From NCBI GenBank assembly GCA_041492185.1, contig JBGPWL010000012.1:1-64000 (forward strand): DNA of 64,000 nt, in the 5' to 3' direction. This DNA comes from JAOAPY01 sp041492185. GTDB lineage: Bacteria; Acidobacteriota; Blastocatellia; Pyrinomonadales; Pyrinomonadaceae. Positions 17,771 to 26,783 of this stretch are shown one piece after another (within the stretch, counting starts at the first letter, position 1; each line of letters begins with the position of its first letter). Below the pieces are notes generated by a model. The model saw only the letters and a program-made list of their open reading frames with translations. It made no database searches and was not told the origin of the DNA. The translations under genes were made by a program, and so were the position numbers.

Positions 17771-19174
17771 ATGAACTCACTTAAATGCCATCGATTCTCT
17801 GGTCATCGCATTCTCGTAATTCTTCTTCTGCTCTTTGCCTGCTCTTCAATTGTCCCTCGCGTTCCAGCTTCACCAACTCTTCTCCTTTCTTTTCAAAGCG
17901 CCCCGGCGCCAACCAGGTTCTCGGCCACAGACGAACAGTTTCTTGAAGATCTCGAACAGCGCTCGTTTCGCTATTTCTGGGACCAGGCTGATCCGCGGAC
18001 GGGCCTGGTGCCCGATCGAGCGCGAGCCGATGCTTCACCTCTCGATCAGAATCATCAGAACGTGGGCAGCATAGCCGCCACCGGCTTTGGCTTAACGAGC
18101 CTGTGCATTGCGGCTGAGCGTCATTGGATCACCTCAACTCAGGCACGTGAACGCACGCGAAATACTTTGCGATTCTTTGCCCGCGAGGCTTTTCAGGAGC
18201 ATGGCTGGTTCTATCACTGGCTCGACACGAAAACCGGAGAGCGCAGATGGAACAGCGAAGTCTCTTCGATCGATACGGTGCTGCTGCTCGGCGGCGTGCT
18301 TACCGCGCGTCAATACTTCCGCGACGATCGGGAAATCAGAGAGCTGGCGACGCGGATCTACGAACGGGTCGACTTTCGCTGGATGCTAAACGGTCACGCC
18401 CTTCTGCTCTCGCACGGCTGGAAACCGGAAACGGGTTTTCTCAAACCGCGCTGGGACACCTTCAGCGAAGATACAATTCTCTATCTCCTGGCCATCGGCT
18501 CGCCGACGCACCCCATTTCGAAACGTTCATGGTACGCGCTGTGGCGCGACCGCTACCGCTACGAAGGCTACGAATATTTCACCACCATCGGCGTGCCGCT
18601 GTTCATGCATCAGTTCGCCCCCGCCTGGATCGATTATCGCCAGCGACGCGAAACGGCCGGTGACCACATCGATTACTTTAAGAACTCAATCAACGCCACG
18701 CTCGCGCATCGGGCGTTCTGTATGGACCTCGCGCACGAGTTCCCCGGCTACGGCCCAAACGTTTGGGGGATCACGGCATCAGACAGCGCAAAGGGGTATC
18801 TTGCCTGGGGTGGGCCGCCGCGCGATCCGGCTATCGACGGTACCGTTGTCCCGGCCGCTCCAGGTGGCTCTTTGATGTTTACCCCTGAGCTTAGCCTGGC
18901 GGCGCTGCGCGAGATGCGCGAGAAGTTTGGTGAACGAGTCTATGGCCGGTATGGATTCGTGGATGCCTTTAATCCCAGTAGTGGATGGACTGACCGTGAT
19001 GTGATTGGAATCAATGTGGGAATTATTTTGCTGAGCGCCGAGAACGCCCGCACCGAAAAAGTTTGGAGCTGGTTCATGCGCAATCCAGAGATTCCTCGCG
19101 CGCTCCAGAGTGTAGGGCTGGTGAGATACAAAGTTAGGCCGGTAGCGAAAACACAAGCCCGCAAGGCAGCTTAA
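17771..19174 (+). CDS. glucoamylase-like / GH144-like glycoside hydrolase, secreted
   Basis: A 467-residue protein with an N-terminal signal segment (VILLLLFACSSIVP). The body matches the 'glycoamylase' family PF10091 (COG5368): FLEDLEQRSFRYFWDQADP, then DASPLDQNHQNVGSIAATGFGL, AREAFQEHGWFYHWLD and GPNVWGITASDSAKGYLAWG. Characterised relatives in GH144 are endo-beta-1,2-glucanases with an (alpha/alpha)6 barrel; the older name glucoamylase is a misnomer for many. Next to a GH3 beta-glucosidase, a sophorose/beta-1,2-glucan route is plausible but not shown. The conserved acidic residues (for example E in WNSEVSSIDT) are present. The start is ATG 17771 with AGGGA close upstream. Confidence 0.82.
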   Translation: MNSLKCHRFSGHRILVILLLLFACSSIVPRVPASPTLLLSFQSAPAPTRFSATDEQFLEDLEQRSFRYFWDQADPRTGLVPDRARADASPLDQNHQNVGSIAATGFGLTSLCIAAERHWITSTQARERTRNTLRFFAREAFQEHGWFYHWLDTKTGERRWNSEVSSIDTVLLLGGVLTARQYFRDDREIRELATRIYERVDFRWMLNGHALLLSHGWKPETGFLKPRWDTFSEDTILYLLAIGSPTHPISKRSWYALWRDRYRYEGYEYFTTIGVPLFMHQFAPAWIDYRQRRETAGDHIDYFKNSINATLAHRAFCMDLAHEFPGYGPNVWGITASDSAKGYLAWGGPPRDPAIDGTVVPAAPGGSLMFTPELSLAALREMREKFGERVYGRYGFVDAFNPSSGWTDRDVIGINVGIILLSAENARTEKVWSWFMRNPEIPRALQSVGLVRYKVRPVAKTQARKAA

Positions 19175-19197
19175 GATCACTTCGGTTGCGAGCACGC

Positions 19198-19252
19198 AGT
19201 GGCACGGGCGTCCCTCCCGTGCAGACACGCGCAAGATGCGCGTGCCACAACA
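19198..19252. repeat. palindromic GTGGCACGGGCGTC-type intergenic repeat
   Basis: The 55 bases hold nested inverted repeats: GTGGCACG at one end with CGTGCCAC at the other, and internal GCACGGG/CCCGTGC. They lie between convergent genes. Related GTGGCACGGGCGTC elements recur in many soil-bacterial genomes. It could fold into a transcript-end hairpin for both genes. Confidence 0.6.
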
Positions 19253-19284
19253 AAAGCAACTCACTCGCGGTTATAATGTTCTTA

Positions 19285-20727
19285 CTACTTGCGTCGAAAG
19301 ATCCGATAGGCCCACGAATCAAGCGAGATTGACGGTAGACCCACCGTTCGCTTCCTTGCTGAACCTTCCGGCGCCGGCGCGTCAGGCGGCAACGGCGCAC
19401 CAGTGTCCGGCGTTATGTCCTTGAACGCCTGCCCGTCAGCGACCTCAATCGATCCAAAGAACGGCCGGTTGGAAAAATTGATTGCCACGAGTATTTCTTC
19501 GTCAGTGCCGCGTCGCAGATAAGTGACAACTCGGGACTCATCCGAATTGCGCAACCATTCGAGCGAGCCTCGACGCAAAGCATCGCTGGCTCTGCGCAGG
19601 ATCATCATCTGTTTGTAAAAGCGCGGAAACTCTGGTCGCCGTTCAGCTATGGGCCAGAAGACCGGCAGCTTTTCGAATAGCGCCGGCGCGCCGGATTCGG
19701 TCGTGTCGCCCACTTCCATCCCGTTGTAAATCAAAGGCACGCCATCGAGCGTGAACATCATCGCGGAAGCCGCCAACGCGCCGGGTTCGCCAAAGCGCGT
19801 AATCGCGCGCCGCTCGTCGTGATTGTCTGAGAAGCGCAGGTGCAACGCGCCGCGTGGCCACTCCTTGAATTCCTGCTCCCAGGCGCCGCGCAAATCAGAA
19901 GCGCGTCCGCGTCCCTGCAAAACGTCAGTCAGAGCGCCGTGCAACGGCCACGAGTAATCAAGTTCAAAAGCTTTAACCTGCAAGTCCGGCTTATGGGCTT
20001 CGGCCAGCATGAAGATGTCGGGCTTGATCTTGTCCAACTCGGCGCGCGTGGTTTCCCAGAAGTCCGTCGGTACTTCGCCGGCCACGTCGCAACGAAAACC
20101 GTCGAGATCGAATTCGCGAATCCAGTACTTGAGCATTCCCGTCATGTATTCGCGCAACTCCGGGCTGGCGTAGTTGAGGGCGGCGATGTCGAACCAGTCA
20201 TACGGATAGGTAATCTTGCCGCTGGCATCGTGTTTGTACCAGTCGGGATGCTTCATCAAAACGCTGTCCCACGCCGTATGGTTCGCGACTATGTCGATAA
20301 CGACCTTCATGCCGCGCCGGTGCGCTTCGGCGATCAGCGCTTTTAGATCCTCTTTAGTACCGTAGTCAGGATTAATCGCGTAGTAGTCGCGCACCGCGTA
20401 CGGACTGCCGATAGTTCCCTTCTTCTTTTCCTGTCCAATGGGATGAATCGGCATCAACCAGAGAATCGTCACGCCGAGATCCTTAAGTCGATCAAGCTGC
20501 GCGTTGACGCCTTTGAAGTTTCCTTCCGCTGAAAAATCACGCGGATAAATCTCATAGATGACGCCGTCGCGCACCCAATCGCGCGCCGGTCGAGCCGAAA
20601 GCTTCGAGACGTCTCTGGCGGGCTGCTGCGCTGGAGCGAGGCGAAACCAGCCGGCCGTAAGAACAACTGCAACGAGTAAACACAGAGACGTCCGCTTCCT
20701 ATTGATTGCTTCTACGTTCAGCCGCAT
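19285..20727 (-). CDS. GH13 alpha-amylase family enzyme, exported
   Basis: The chosen ATG at 20727 has AAGGAGA upstream; another ATG at 20751 is possible. A signal peptide (LCLLVAVVLTAGWF) precedes a GH13 barrel. The conserved regions are VIDIVANHT (region I), GFRCDVAGE with nucleophile Asp214, MLAEAHK with acid/base Glu243, and FSDNHDERR (region IV). A short C-terminal beta-domain begins at about SRVVTYLRRGTDEE. At about 480 residues it is a compact amylase or maltogenic enzyme acting on alpha-1,4-glucans in the periplasm. It follows the MFS transporter gene by about 40 bases and should supply maltose or oligosaccharides to it. It ends just before the palindromic repeat. Confidence 0.92.
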   Translation of the reverse strand: MRLNVEAINRKRTSLCLLVAVVLTAGWFRLAPAQQPARDVSKLSARPARDWVRDGVIYEIYPRDFSAEGNFKGVNAQLDRLKDLGVTILWLMPIHPIGQEKKKGTIGSPYAVRDYYAINPDYGTKEDLKALIAEAHRRGMKVVIDIVANHTAWDSVLMKHPDWYKHDASGKITYPYDWFDIAALNYASPELREYMTGMLKYWIREFDLDGFRCDVAGEVPTDFWETTRAELDKIKPDIFMLAEAHKPDLQVKAFELDYSWPLHGALTDVLQGRGRASDLRGAWEQEFKEWPRGALHLRFSDNHDERRAITRFGEPGALAASAMMFTLDGVPLIYNGMEVGDTTESGAPALFEKLPVFWPIAERRPEFPRFYKQMMILRRASDALRRGSLEWLRNSDESRVVTYLRRGTDEEILVAINFSNRPFFGSIEVADGQAFKDITPDTGAPLPPDAPAPEGSARKRTVGLPSISLDSWAYRIFRRK

Positions 20728-20764
20728 TTGATTACTTCTCTCCTTCGACATTGCGTTTTGCGTC

Positions 20765-22324
20765 TCACTCTTCGTCGATCAATCCGGTGCTCGGCACCGG
20801 CTGGGCGGATTCCGCGGGAATAAGCGGAACGTGTTCGTCAGCTTCGATTACAACATCTTCCGGAACCCGGCCCGCGACGTCGCGCACCAGCAACACCGTG
20901 AGGGCGGCTATCAACATAAAAAATCCTCCGAACATCACCACAAAGAGCGGCACGTTTGACATTTCATTCCCAAACATCGCGTGATAGATGGGCGCGAACA
21001 CATACTGTCCAAGTCGTTCGAAAATATAGCCGATGCGAGTCGAGAGAAAACTGTAGAGGCTGTAGAGAACCGCGCCCAGGGGGCCCTGGAAATTTACTGG
21101 AACGAGCGGGGCGTACTCACCCGTGATACCGCGAATGATGGGGCCGAAAGTGACCGAAGCAATAATCTCAGGAATGACGATAAAGAAATTAAAGATGCCC
21201 ATATAAACACCCATGCGCGCAGCCGGCAACGCGCCGGAAAGAATCGCGTAAGGCATTGCCAGGATCGATGCCCAGGCTATACCGATGCCCACCATCGTGA
21301 TGTATTGCATGTTCGGTGTGTGGATGAAGTACATCGACAACAAGCCCAGGCCGCCACACACCAGCGCAATGAAGTGAACCGTCTTGCGACTGGTCGCGGA
21401 GGCCAGCTTCGGCAGGAGAAAGGCCACGCCGAAACAGACTATCGAGTAGATCGCAAACATCCATCCACCCCACTCAGTCCCTGAGTCAAAGCGCGGCGAT
21501 GTTCGGTTGGGCGCGCCGAAGACGTGATAAGCCGTAGCCAATCCATAAAACATCCACATGCAGAAAAGTCCCAGCCAGGTAAAGATTTGGACAACTGCAA
21601 GCTGTTTCATCGTCCCGGGCATTTCGCGCATCGCAGAAATGATTTCGGCAAGCCCCTTGGCCAAACCGCGTTTCTCACTTCGCATGCGGTTGAACTCTTC
21701 CATGTTTTCGGGCGGATACTCTTTGGAAGTAATAACCGTCCACAGCACGGCCAGGAGGAAAACGACGGCGCCGATTTTGAATGAGTACTGCACCGTTAGG
21801 GGAATACCGCTCGAAGTCGCGCCGGTGACCCCGAGTTTTCTGAACATTATCGGCAGCGCGTTGGCGAGCGTAGCGCCAACACCAATGAAGAACGATTGCA
21901 TCACAAAGCCTGCGGTGCGCTGTTCGACATTGAGCTTATCAGCGACGAATGCGCGGAACGGTTCCATCGAGACGTTAATGGAAGCGTCCAGAACCCATAG
22001 CAGGGTGGCGGCCATCCATAACGCGGTGGAATCAGGCATGAAGAAGAGGGCGATGCTGGAGAGAATTGCGCCGACGAGAAAGTACGGGCGACGGCGGCCG
22101 AGCTTGTTCCACGTCCGATCGCTCATTGAGCCGATGATGGGCTGAATCAACAAGCCTGTCACCGGACCGGCTAGCCATAAAATGGGGATCTTATCCGGGT
22201 CAGCGCCGAGCTTAGTGTAGATCGCGCTCATGTTGGCGAGCTGCAATCCCCAGCCAAACTGGATCCCGAGAAACCCAAAACTCATGTTCGAGATCTGCCA
22301 GAAACTCAGACGTGGTTTTTGCAT
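20765..22324 (-). CDS. MFS disaccharide transporter (maltose/sucrose, GPH/SUT-like)
   Basis: A 519-residue membrane protein with about twelve hydrophobic segments. It resembles the bacterial MalT/SuxC and plant SUT group: FGFLGIQFGWGLQLANMSAIY at the N-terminus, GPVTGLLIQPIIGSMSDRTW with the loop-2 RRRPYF motif, and VDASINV-like WVLDASINVSMEPFRAFVAD. These proteins are proton-coupled disaccharide symporters of the inner membrane. Two GH13 amylases and MalQ encoded around it point to maltose or maltodextrin as the substrate. A long soluble loop between helices 10 and 11 and an acidic C-terminal tail are visible. A palindromic repeat separates it from the SDR gene upstream. Confidence 0.88.
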   Translation of the reverse strand: MQKPRLSFWQISNMSFGFLGIQFGWGLQLANMSAIYTKLGADPDKIPILWLAGPVTGLLIQPIIGSMSDRTWNKLGRRRPYFLVGAILSSIALFFMPDSTALWMAATLLWVLDASINVSMEPFRAFVADKLNVEQRTAGFVMQSFFIGVGATLANALPIMFRKLGVTGATSSGIPLTVQYSFKIGAVVFLLAVLWTVITSKEYPPENMEEFNRMRSEKRGLAKGLAEIISAMREMPGTMKQLAVVQIFTWLGLFCMWMFYGLATAYHVFGAPNRTSPRFDSGTEWGGWMFAIYSIVCFGVAFLLPKLASATSRKTVHFIALVCGGLGLLSMYFIHTPNMQYITMVGIGIAWASILAMPYAILSGALPAARMGVYMGIFNFFIVIPEIIASVTFGPIIRGITGEYAPLVPVNFQGPLGAVLYSLYSFLSTRIGYIFERLGQYVFAPIYHAMFGNEMSNVPLFVVMFGGFFMLIAALTVLLVRDVAGRVPEDVVIEADEHVPLIPAESAQPVPSTGLIDEE

Positions 22325-22359
22325 TGGTCAGTCCTTTCAAGAAGAACGCCACAATCTCA

Positions 22360-22459
22360 CCACAAAGTCACAAAGGCACAGAGCGAATGAACGGATTCAG
22401 TTTGATCGGCTTTTTCTGAAACTGCTCTTTTAGTCCTTATTGCCTTGGTGTCTTTGTGG
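22360..22459. repeat. CCACAAAG-type inverted repeat between SDR and MFS genes
   Basis: The arms at 22360-22378 (CCACAAAGTCACAAAGGCA) and 22441-22459 are inverted copies with two mismatches, separated by about 60 bases that fill the SDR-MFS gap. It belongs to the same style of element as those at 25.1, 29.5, 43.1 and 44.3 kb. Confidence 0.65.
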
Positions 22460-22469
22460 TTAATCTTTT

Positions 22470-23192
22470 CTAGCGCGCATAGATGTTGATATCTTCCAGC
22501 ACTACTTCGCGATCCAGCGACAGCGCATACATCAGCGTGCGAGCCAGATTCGAGACATGAATGAATCCGGGCTTCAGTGCGGCATCGGTCGCGGTGTTCT
22601 CGACATCGACAAGGCCGGGGCAGAAGTTAAAGACGCGAATGTTAGCTCCGACTTTCCGCACATGATCTCGCAACGCTTCAGCATAGCCGAGCAACCCAAA
22701 CTTTGAAGCGCAATACGAAGGCACGTCAGCGTACCCGTGTTTGCCGGCCTGTGATGAAACGTTTACGATGTCGCCAAAATCATTTTTGACCATGTGTGGC
22801 AGCGCGGCGCGCACTAGTTGCATCACGCCGCGCAGGTTTGTCTCAATCACCTTGTCCCAGCCATCTTCGGTAATCTCATCCACTGTCTCCGGAACCGCCA
22901 GCCCCGAATTGTTAATGATCAGGTCGAGCGAATGCCAGCGTTCGATGATGTTGTTGACCAACGAATCAATCTGAGCGGGCTCTCGAATGTCGAAGGCGCA
23001 AGCGAAGACCAGCTCTGCGCCCGTCTTCGAATTCAATTCCTCGGCAGTCCGCTCCAGGACTTCTTTTCGTCGCGAAGCGATGACCACTTGCGCGCCTGCC
23101 GTCGCCAAAGCTTCGGCGAACGCTCGACCGATGCCCGTGCCGCCGCCAGTCACTAGGGCGACTTGCTCAGTGAATGGCTTTGACTTAAGCAT
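22470..23192 (-). CDS. short-chain dehydrogenase/reductase (SDR)
   Basis: A 240-residue classical SDR. The cofactor loop is TGGGTGIGRAFAEAL, the NNSG motif reads IINNSGLAV, the catalytic Ser sits in VNVSSQAGKHG, and the Tyr/Lys pair is in SYCASKFGLL. It likely uses NADP(H): the residues after the second strand are IASRRKEVLE, with Arg-Arg. The substrate is unknown. It starts two bases after the stop of the GH13 gene, so it is translationally coupled to a glucan-degradation operon. A role in sugar or sugar-alcohol oxidation is possible but not shown. Confidence 0.9.
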   Translation of the reverse strand: MLKSKPFTEQVALVTGGGTGIGRAFAEALATAGAQVVIASRRKEVLERTAEELNSKTGAELVFACAFDIREPAQIDSLVNNIIERWHSLDLIINNSGLAVPETVDEITEDGWDKVIETNLRGVMQLVRAALPHMVKNDFGDIVNVSSQAGKHGYADVPSYCASKFGLLGYAEALRDHVRKVGANIRVFNFCPGLVDVENTATDAALKPGFIHVSNLARTLMYALSLDREVVLEDINIYAR

Positions 23193-23194
23193 AG

Positions 23195-25180
23195 TTACTT
23201 CCTCACCAGGATTGCAGACGAACGCGCCGGAAGCTCTAACTTAGTCATTCCATTCGTGACGCGTGCGTCCTTCACGTTGTCGAGCCGATCCGTCAACGTC
23301 ACACCATTCGCAACTTTTGTATCTGCGACGCTGAATTCCACCATCGCTGGTTTCTGATCGTTATTGAAAGCGACGATGACCGAAAGATCAGCGGTGCTGC
23401 GCGCGTAGACATATTGATGTTCAGTCGCGACCAGGTTGATAAGACTGCCGCGGCGCAGCGGTTCCAGCTCGGCCCGTAACCGGCCCAGAAGTTTCTGATG
23501 TTCGAACACGGATTGTTGATTCGCATTGCGCGTGTGAAAGGCGTCGATGCCATCAGCAGGAAAGCCGCCCGGAAAATCGCGCCGGTTGTCCGGATCGTCG
23601 CCTCCCGACATGGCAATCTCGTCGCCGTAATAGAGTTGCGGCGTGCCGCGCATCGTCATGACCAGAGTCTGCGCCATCTTCAATCCTTCGATCGTGGCGC
23701 CGGGTTCGTTCATGAAGCGCTTCAGGTCGTGATTGGTGATCAGTGGCACCAAAACATTGGCGTTCACATACAACGGATCACTGGCGAGGATTCTCGGTAG
23801 CTCGCGGATGTCTCCGCCTGCGGCGAAAGCGCGACGCAGCGGATACATCAGCGGGAAGTCGAACAGCGTGTCGAGTCCGTCATCGATGCCATCGTAGCGC
23901 GCGCGCCCACCTTGAAAAAACGAAGTGTGCGCCACATCGCCGTCAAGCACTTCGCCTATGACGTTGACGTTCGGATACTCGCGTTTAATCGCCGCCATCC
24001 AATCGCGCCAGAAAGGTCGCGGCACGTACTGAAAAGTATCCTGCCGAATCGCGTCGATGCCCGTAACGCCAATCCACCAGAGCGTGTTTTGATTGATATA
24101 GCGCGCGACTTCCGGATCGTTCTGATTGAGATCGGGAAGGATATCGACAAACCAGCCGTCGAGCGTTTCGCGCTGAACCTGAGGTGTCGCGTGTGGGTCG
24201 CGCACGGACCAAGTCTGCCAAACATTCGCAAGATGTTTCGCGGCGGTGCCGTTGAACCACGTCGGCGTAGGAGGATCATTCACCCACGGATGGTATGGGC
24301 CAGTGTGATTCGCGACTTCGTCCTGAATCACTTTGATTCCGAGTTGATGGGCCTTATCGACCAGCTCGCGCAGCTTGGCGAGCGTGCCGAAATGTTCTTC
24401 CACACCGTAGAAATCGACTGCGCCGTAACCGTGATAATCCGTGATTTGCCGCTTGGGTTCACCCGGACGATCCGGATACTGCTCGCGCTCATTCAGATGA
24501 TTGACGTTGTCATACCAGGGCGTCAGCCAGATGGCGGTGACACCCAGTTCTTTCAGGTATCCCAGATGTTGAATGATGCCTTCAAAGTCGCCGCCGTGAT
24601 AGTAACGGGTCTTCGAACGATCGTAGAGGCCCGCCGATGGAGGAGGATCGTTATTCGACGAATCGCCGTCGCTGAAACGATCCGTCATGATCAGATAGAT
24701 CACATCATCGGTGGTGAAGCCCTGGAACCTTCCGGCGCGAGGAAGTGGCGCGAGGATTTCGAACGGAGCTTCGATTGAGCCGGCTACTGTGGTTATCTTG
24801 AGCGAACGCTGGCCCGCGCTTGCCTGGCGAGCAATCGTTACATCAACGAAGAGGTATGTCCCCGCCTGGTTGATCTTCGTCGCTGCAGCGCTTATTCCAG
24901 GCCCCACGGTTTGAACTTGAGCGCCAACGAAATTTCGGCCGCGAATCAACACCCGCACGGGATTAATCGAATGTCCGGCCCACCATCCGGGCGGTTCGAC
25001 CTTCACAACTTGCGGCCCGTTTTGGGAAAAGGAGACTTGAGCGACAACGATCAGAGTGAGTGTCGCCAAAAGAAATCTAAACGCAAAGGGTGCAAAGGTC
25101 CCCGCAGAGGCCGCTGAGAACACCGCTTGCTTTGCGTTCCTTTGCAAAAAACCACTGCGTCCTTGGCGTTTCAATAGCAT
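23195..25180 (-). CDS. GH13 cyclomaltodextrinase/neopullulanase-like enzyme with IPT-like N-domain
   Basis: A 661-residue protein starting at ATG 25180, two bases after the MalQ stop. The Shine-Dalgarno GAGGAGG lies inside the end of malQ, so this start is well supported. Residues about 5-38 are encoded by a dispersed intergenic repeat read in frame, giving an unusual basic leader before the hydrophobic signal segment FLLATLTLIVVAQVSFSQ. Residues about 55-143 form a beta-sandwich as in cyclomaltodextrinases (VRVLIRGRNF). The GH13 barrel has VIQDEVANHT, Asp381 in IDAIRQDTF, Glu410 in VIGEVLDG and LITNHDLKRF. It should cleave alpha-glucan oligosaccharides in the periplasm for the transporter encoded downstream. 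Confidence 0.92.
   Translation of the reverse strand: MLLKRQGRSGFLQRNAKQAVFSAASAGTFAPFAFRFLLATLTLIVVAQVSFSQNGPQVVKVEPPGWWAGHSINPVRVLIRGRNFVGAQVQTVGPGISAAATKINQAGTYLFVDVTIARQASAGQRSLKITTVAGSIEAPFEILAPLPRAGRFQGFTTDDVIYLIMTDRFSDGDSSNNDPPPSAGLYDRSKTRYYHGGDFEGIIQHLGYLKELGVTAIWLTPWYDNVNHLNEREQYPDRPGEPKRQITDYHGYGAVDFYGVEEHFGTLAKLRELVDKAHQLGIKVIQDEVANHTGPYHPWVNDPPTPTWFNGTAAKHLANVWQTWSVRDPHATPQVQRETLDGWFVDILPDLNQNDPEVARYINQNTLWWIGVTGIDAIRQDTFQYVPRPFWRDWMAAIKREYPNVNVIGEVLDGDVAHTSFFQGGRARYDGIDDGLDTLFDFPLMYPLRRAFAAGGDIRELPRILASDPLYVNANVLVPLITNHDLKRFMNEPGATIEGLKMAQTLVMTMRGTPQLYYGDEIAMSGGDDPDNRRDFPGGFPADGIDAFHTRNANQQSVFEHQKLLGRLRAELEPLRRGSLINLVATEHQYVYARSTADLSVIVAFNNDQKPAMVEFSVADTKVANGVTLTDRLDNVKDARVTNGMTKLELPARSSAILVRK
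25076..25173. repeat. CGCAAAGG-type repeat lying inside a coding region
   Basis: The imperfect inverted repeat has arms with AACGCAAAGGGTGCAAAGG (from 25079) and GCTTTGCGTTCCTTTGC (25129-25145). It is like the element at 43093-43196. It sits entirely within the first 35 codons of the GH13 gene and is translated. Confidence 0.6.
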
Positions 25181-25182
25181 CG

Positions 25183-26724
25183 CTAAGCCTCCTCAATTTC
25201 CCCAACTCTGCCATACAATTTGCCCAACTCGCTTAACTTCTCTGCGAGATCACCATTCAATGCGCCGGCAGTGAATCGCCACGCCCAATTTCCCGACGTG
25301 CTGTTGGGCAGATTCATCCTCGCTTCGGTGCCGAGTCCGAGCACGTCCTGCAGCGGGACAACCGCCGTATTCGCCACCGAAGCAAATACCGCGCGGATGA
25401 AATCCCAGTGAATCTCCTGGCCGTCCGTCTTTAGGTATTTCATGCAGAACTTTCGCTCGCTGGCAATTTGCGCGGCGGTGCGCGTCGAGCCTTCACCGGC
25501 GACACTGTTGAACCACCCAGACGTAGTGTCGTTGTCGTGTGTGCCGGTGTAAACGACGACGTTCCTGTGGTAGTTGTGAGGCAGATCGATATTTTTGGTG
25601 TCGCTGCTGAAAGCAAACTGCAAAATGCGCATGCCGGGGAAACCAAAATCGTCCCGCAACTTCTCGACATCGGGCGTAATCACGCCGAGGTCTTCGGCGA
25701 TGATTGGCAAATCGCCCAACGCGTTTTGGATCGCGGTGAACAGTTCCCTGCCCGGCGCCTCAACCCAACGACCACGCTCGGCGGTCGTGTCGCCTCCCGG
25801 TATTTCCCAACAGGCGGCAAACCCGCGAAAGTGATCGATACGCGCTACATCAACGGTCTGCAAGGTGGCGCGCACGCGTTCGATCCACCATTTGAAACCA
25901 TCCGCGAGCATGCGGTCCCAATTGAAGAGCGGATTCCCCCACAATTGTCCGGTCTTGCTGAAATAGTCCGGCGGTACGCCGGCAACAACCGTTGGCGTGC
26001 CATCCGGGTTGAGCTTGAACTGGTCAGGGTTGGTCCAGACATCCGCGGAATCATGCGCGACGAAGATCGGAATGTCGCCGACGATCTTGATGCCGCGCCG
26101 GTTGCAGTACGTCTTTAGATCGAGCCACTGTTTGAAGAATAGAAACTGATAGAATTTTTGCGCTTCGATCTGGTCATGAAGTTCCTCGCGAGCACGAGTG
26201 AGTGCCGCAGGTGTGCGCCGGACCAACGGGCGCTCCCATTCATGCCAGGCCATGCCGGCGTGGGCGCTTTTGAGGGCACGAAAGAGAGCGTAATCGTCGA
26301 GCCATGAAGCGTTCTGCTCAGCAAATGTTTCGAAGGCACTGCGGAATTCCGTGTCAGTCGTACGCTGATACTTCGCAAACGCTTTCGCTAAGACGAAGTC
26401 CCTGGCTTTCCACGCTCCCTCAAAATCGACCCTCTCCGGTGGCAGCGAAGGCATTTTCGACAGATCATTTTTCGTCAGCAGTCCGTCTTCAAAAAGCCGC
26501 TGCGGATTAATAAGCAGAGTGTTGCCGGCAAATGCGGAGTAGCAGGCGTACGGGGAATTACCGTAACCGGTGGGGCCAAGCGGCAGCACTTGCCACAGGC
26601 TCTGGCCGCTCGCGACCAGGAAATCTGCGAAAGCGTATGCCTCATCGCCAAGATCACCGATACCAAAGGGCCCTGGCAGCGACGTCGGATGAAGCAGGAT
26701 ACCGCTGGCTCTGGGAAAGGTCAT
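25183..26724 (-). CDS. malQ: 4-alpha-glucanotransferase (amylomaltase, GH77)
   Basis: A 513-residue cytosolic enzyme starting ASGILLHPTSLPGPFGIGDLG, the classic MalQ N-terminus. Later motifs are GDIPIFVAHDSADVW, DVARIDHFRGF (nucleophile Asp), PIIAEDLGVI (acid/base Glu) and YTGTHDNDTTSGW (third catalytic Asp), so the active site is complete. It disproportionates maltodextrins, releasing glucose for the pathway. It is the first gene of a minus-strand operon with GH13, SDR, MFS and GH13 genes. Length and motifs are those of the short amylomaltase type and not the long MalQ of enterics. Confidence 0.97.
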   Translation of the reverse strand: MTFPRASGILLHPTSLPGPFGIGDLGDEAYAFADFLVASGQSLWQVLPLGPTGYGNSPYACYSAFAGNTLLINPQRLFEDGLLTKNDLSKMPSLPPERVDFEGAWKARDFVLAKAFAKYQRTTDTEFRSAFETFAEQNASWLDDYALFRALKSAHAGMAWHEWERPLVRRTPAALTRAREELHDQIEAQKFYQFLFFKQWLDLKTYCNRRGIKIVGDIPIFVAHDSADVWTNPDQFKLNPDGTPTVVAGVPPDYFSKTGQLWGNPLFNWDRMLADGFKWWIERVRATLQTVDVARIDHFRGFAACWEIPGGDTTAERGRWVEAPGRELFTAIQNALGDLPIIAEDLGVITPDVEKLRDDFGFPGMRILQFAFSSDTKNIDLPHNYHRNVVVYTGTHDNDTTSGWFNSVAGEGSTRTAAQIASERKFCMKYLKTDGQEIHWDFIRAVFASVANTAVVPLQDVLGLGTEARMNLPNSTSGNWAWRFTAGALNGDLAEKLSELGKLYGRVGEIEEA

Positions 26725-26783
26725 TGGCGTTTATCACCGCAAACTTCGCACGCATAAACGGACGCTAGCAAAACGGAGCATAC

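Noticed and set aside
23912..24778. 288-codon plus-strand frame opposite the GH13 gene
   Set aside because: Shadow of a conserved GH13 coding region; no motif and no ribosome-binding site.
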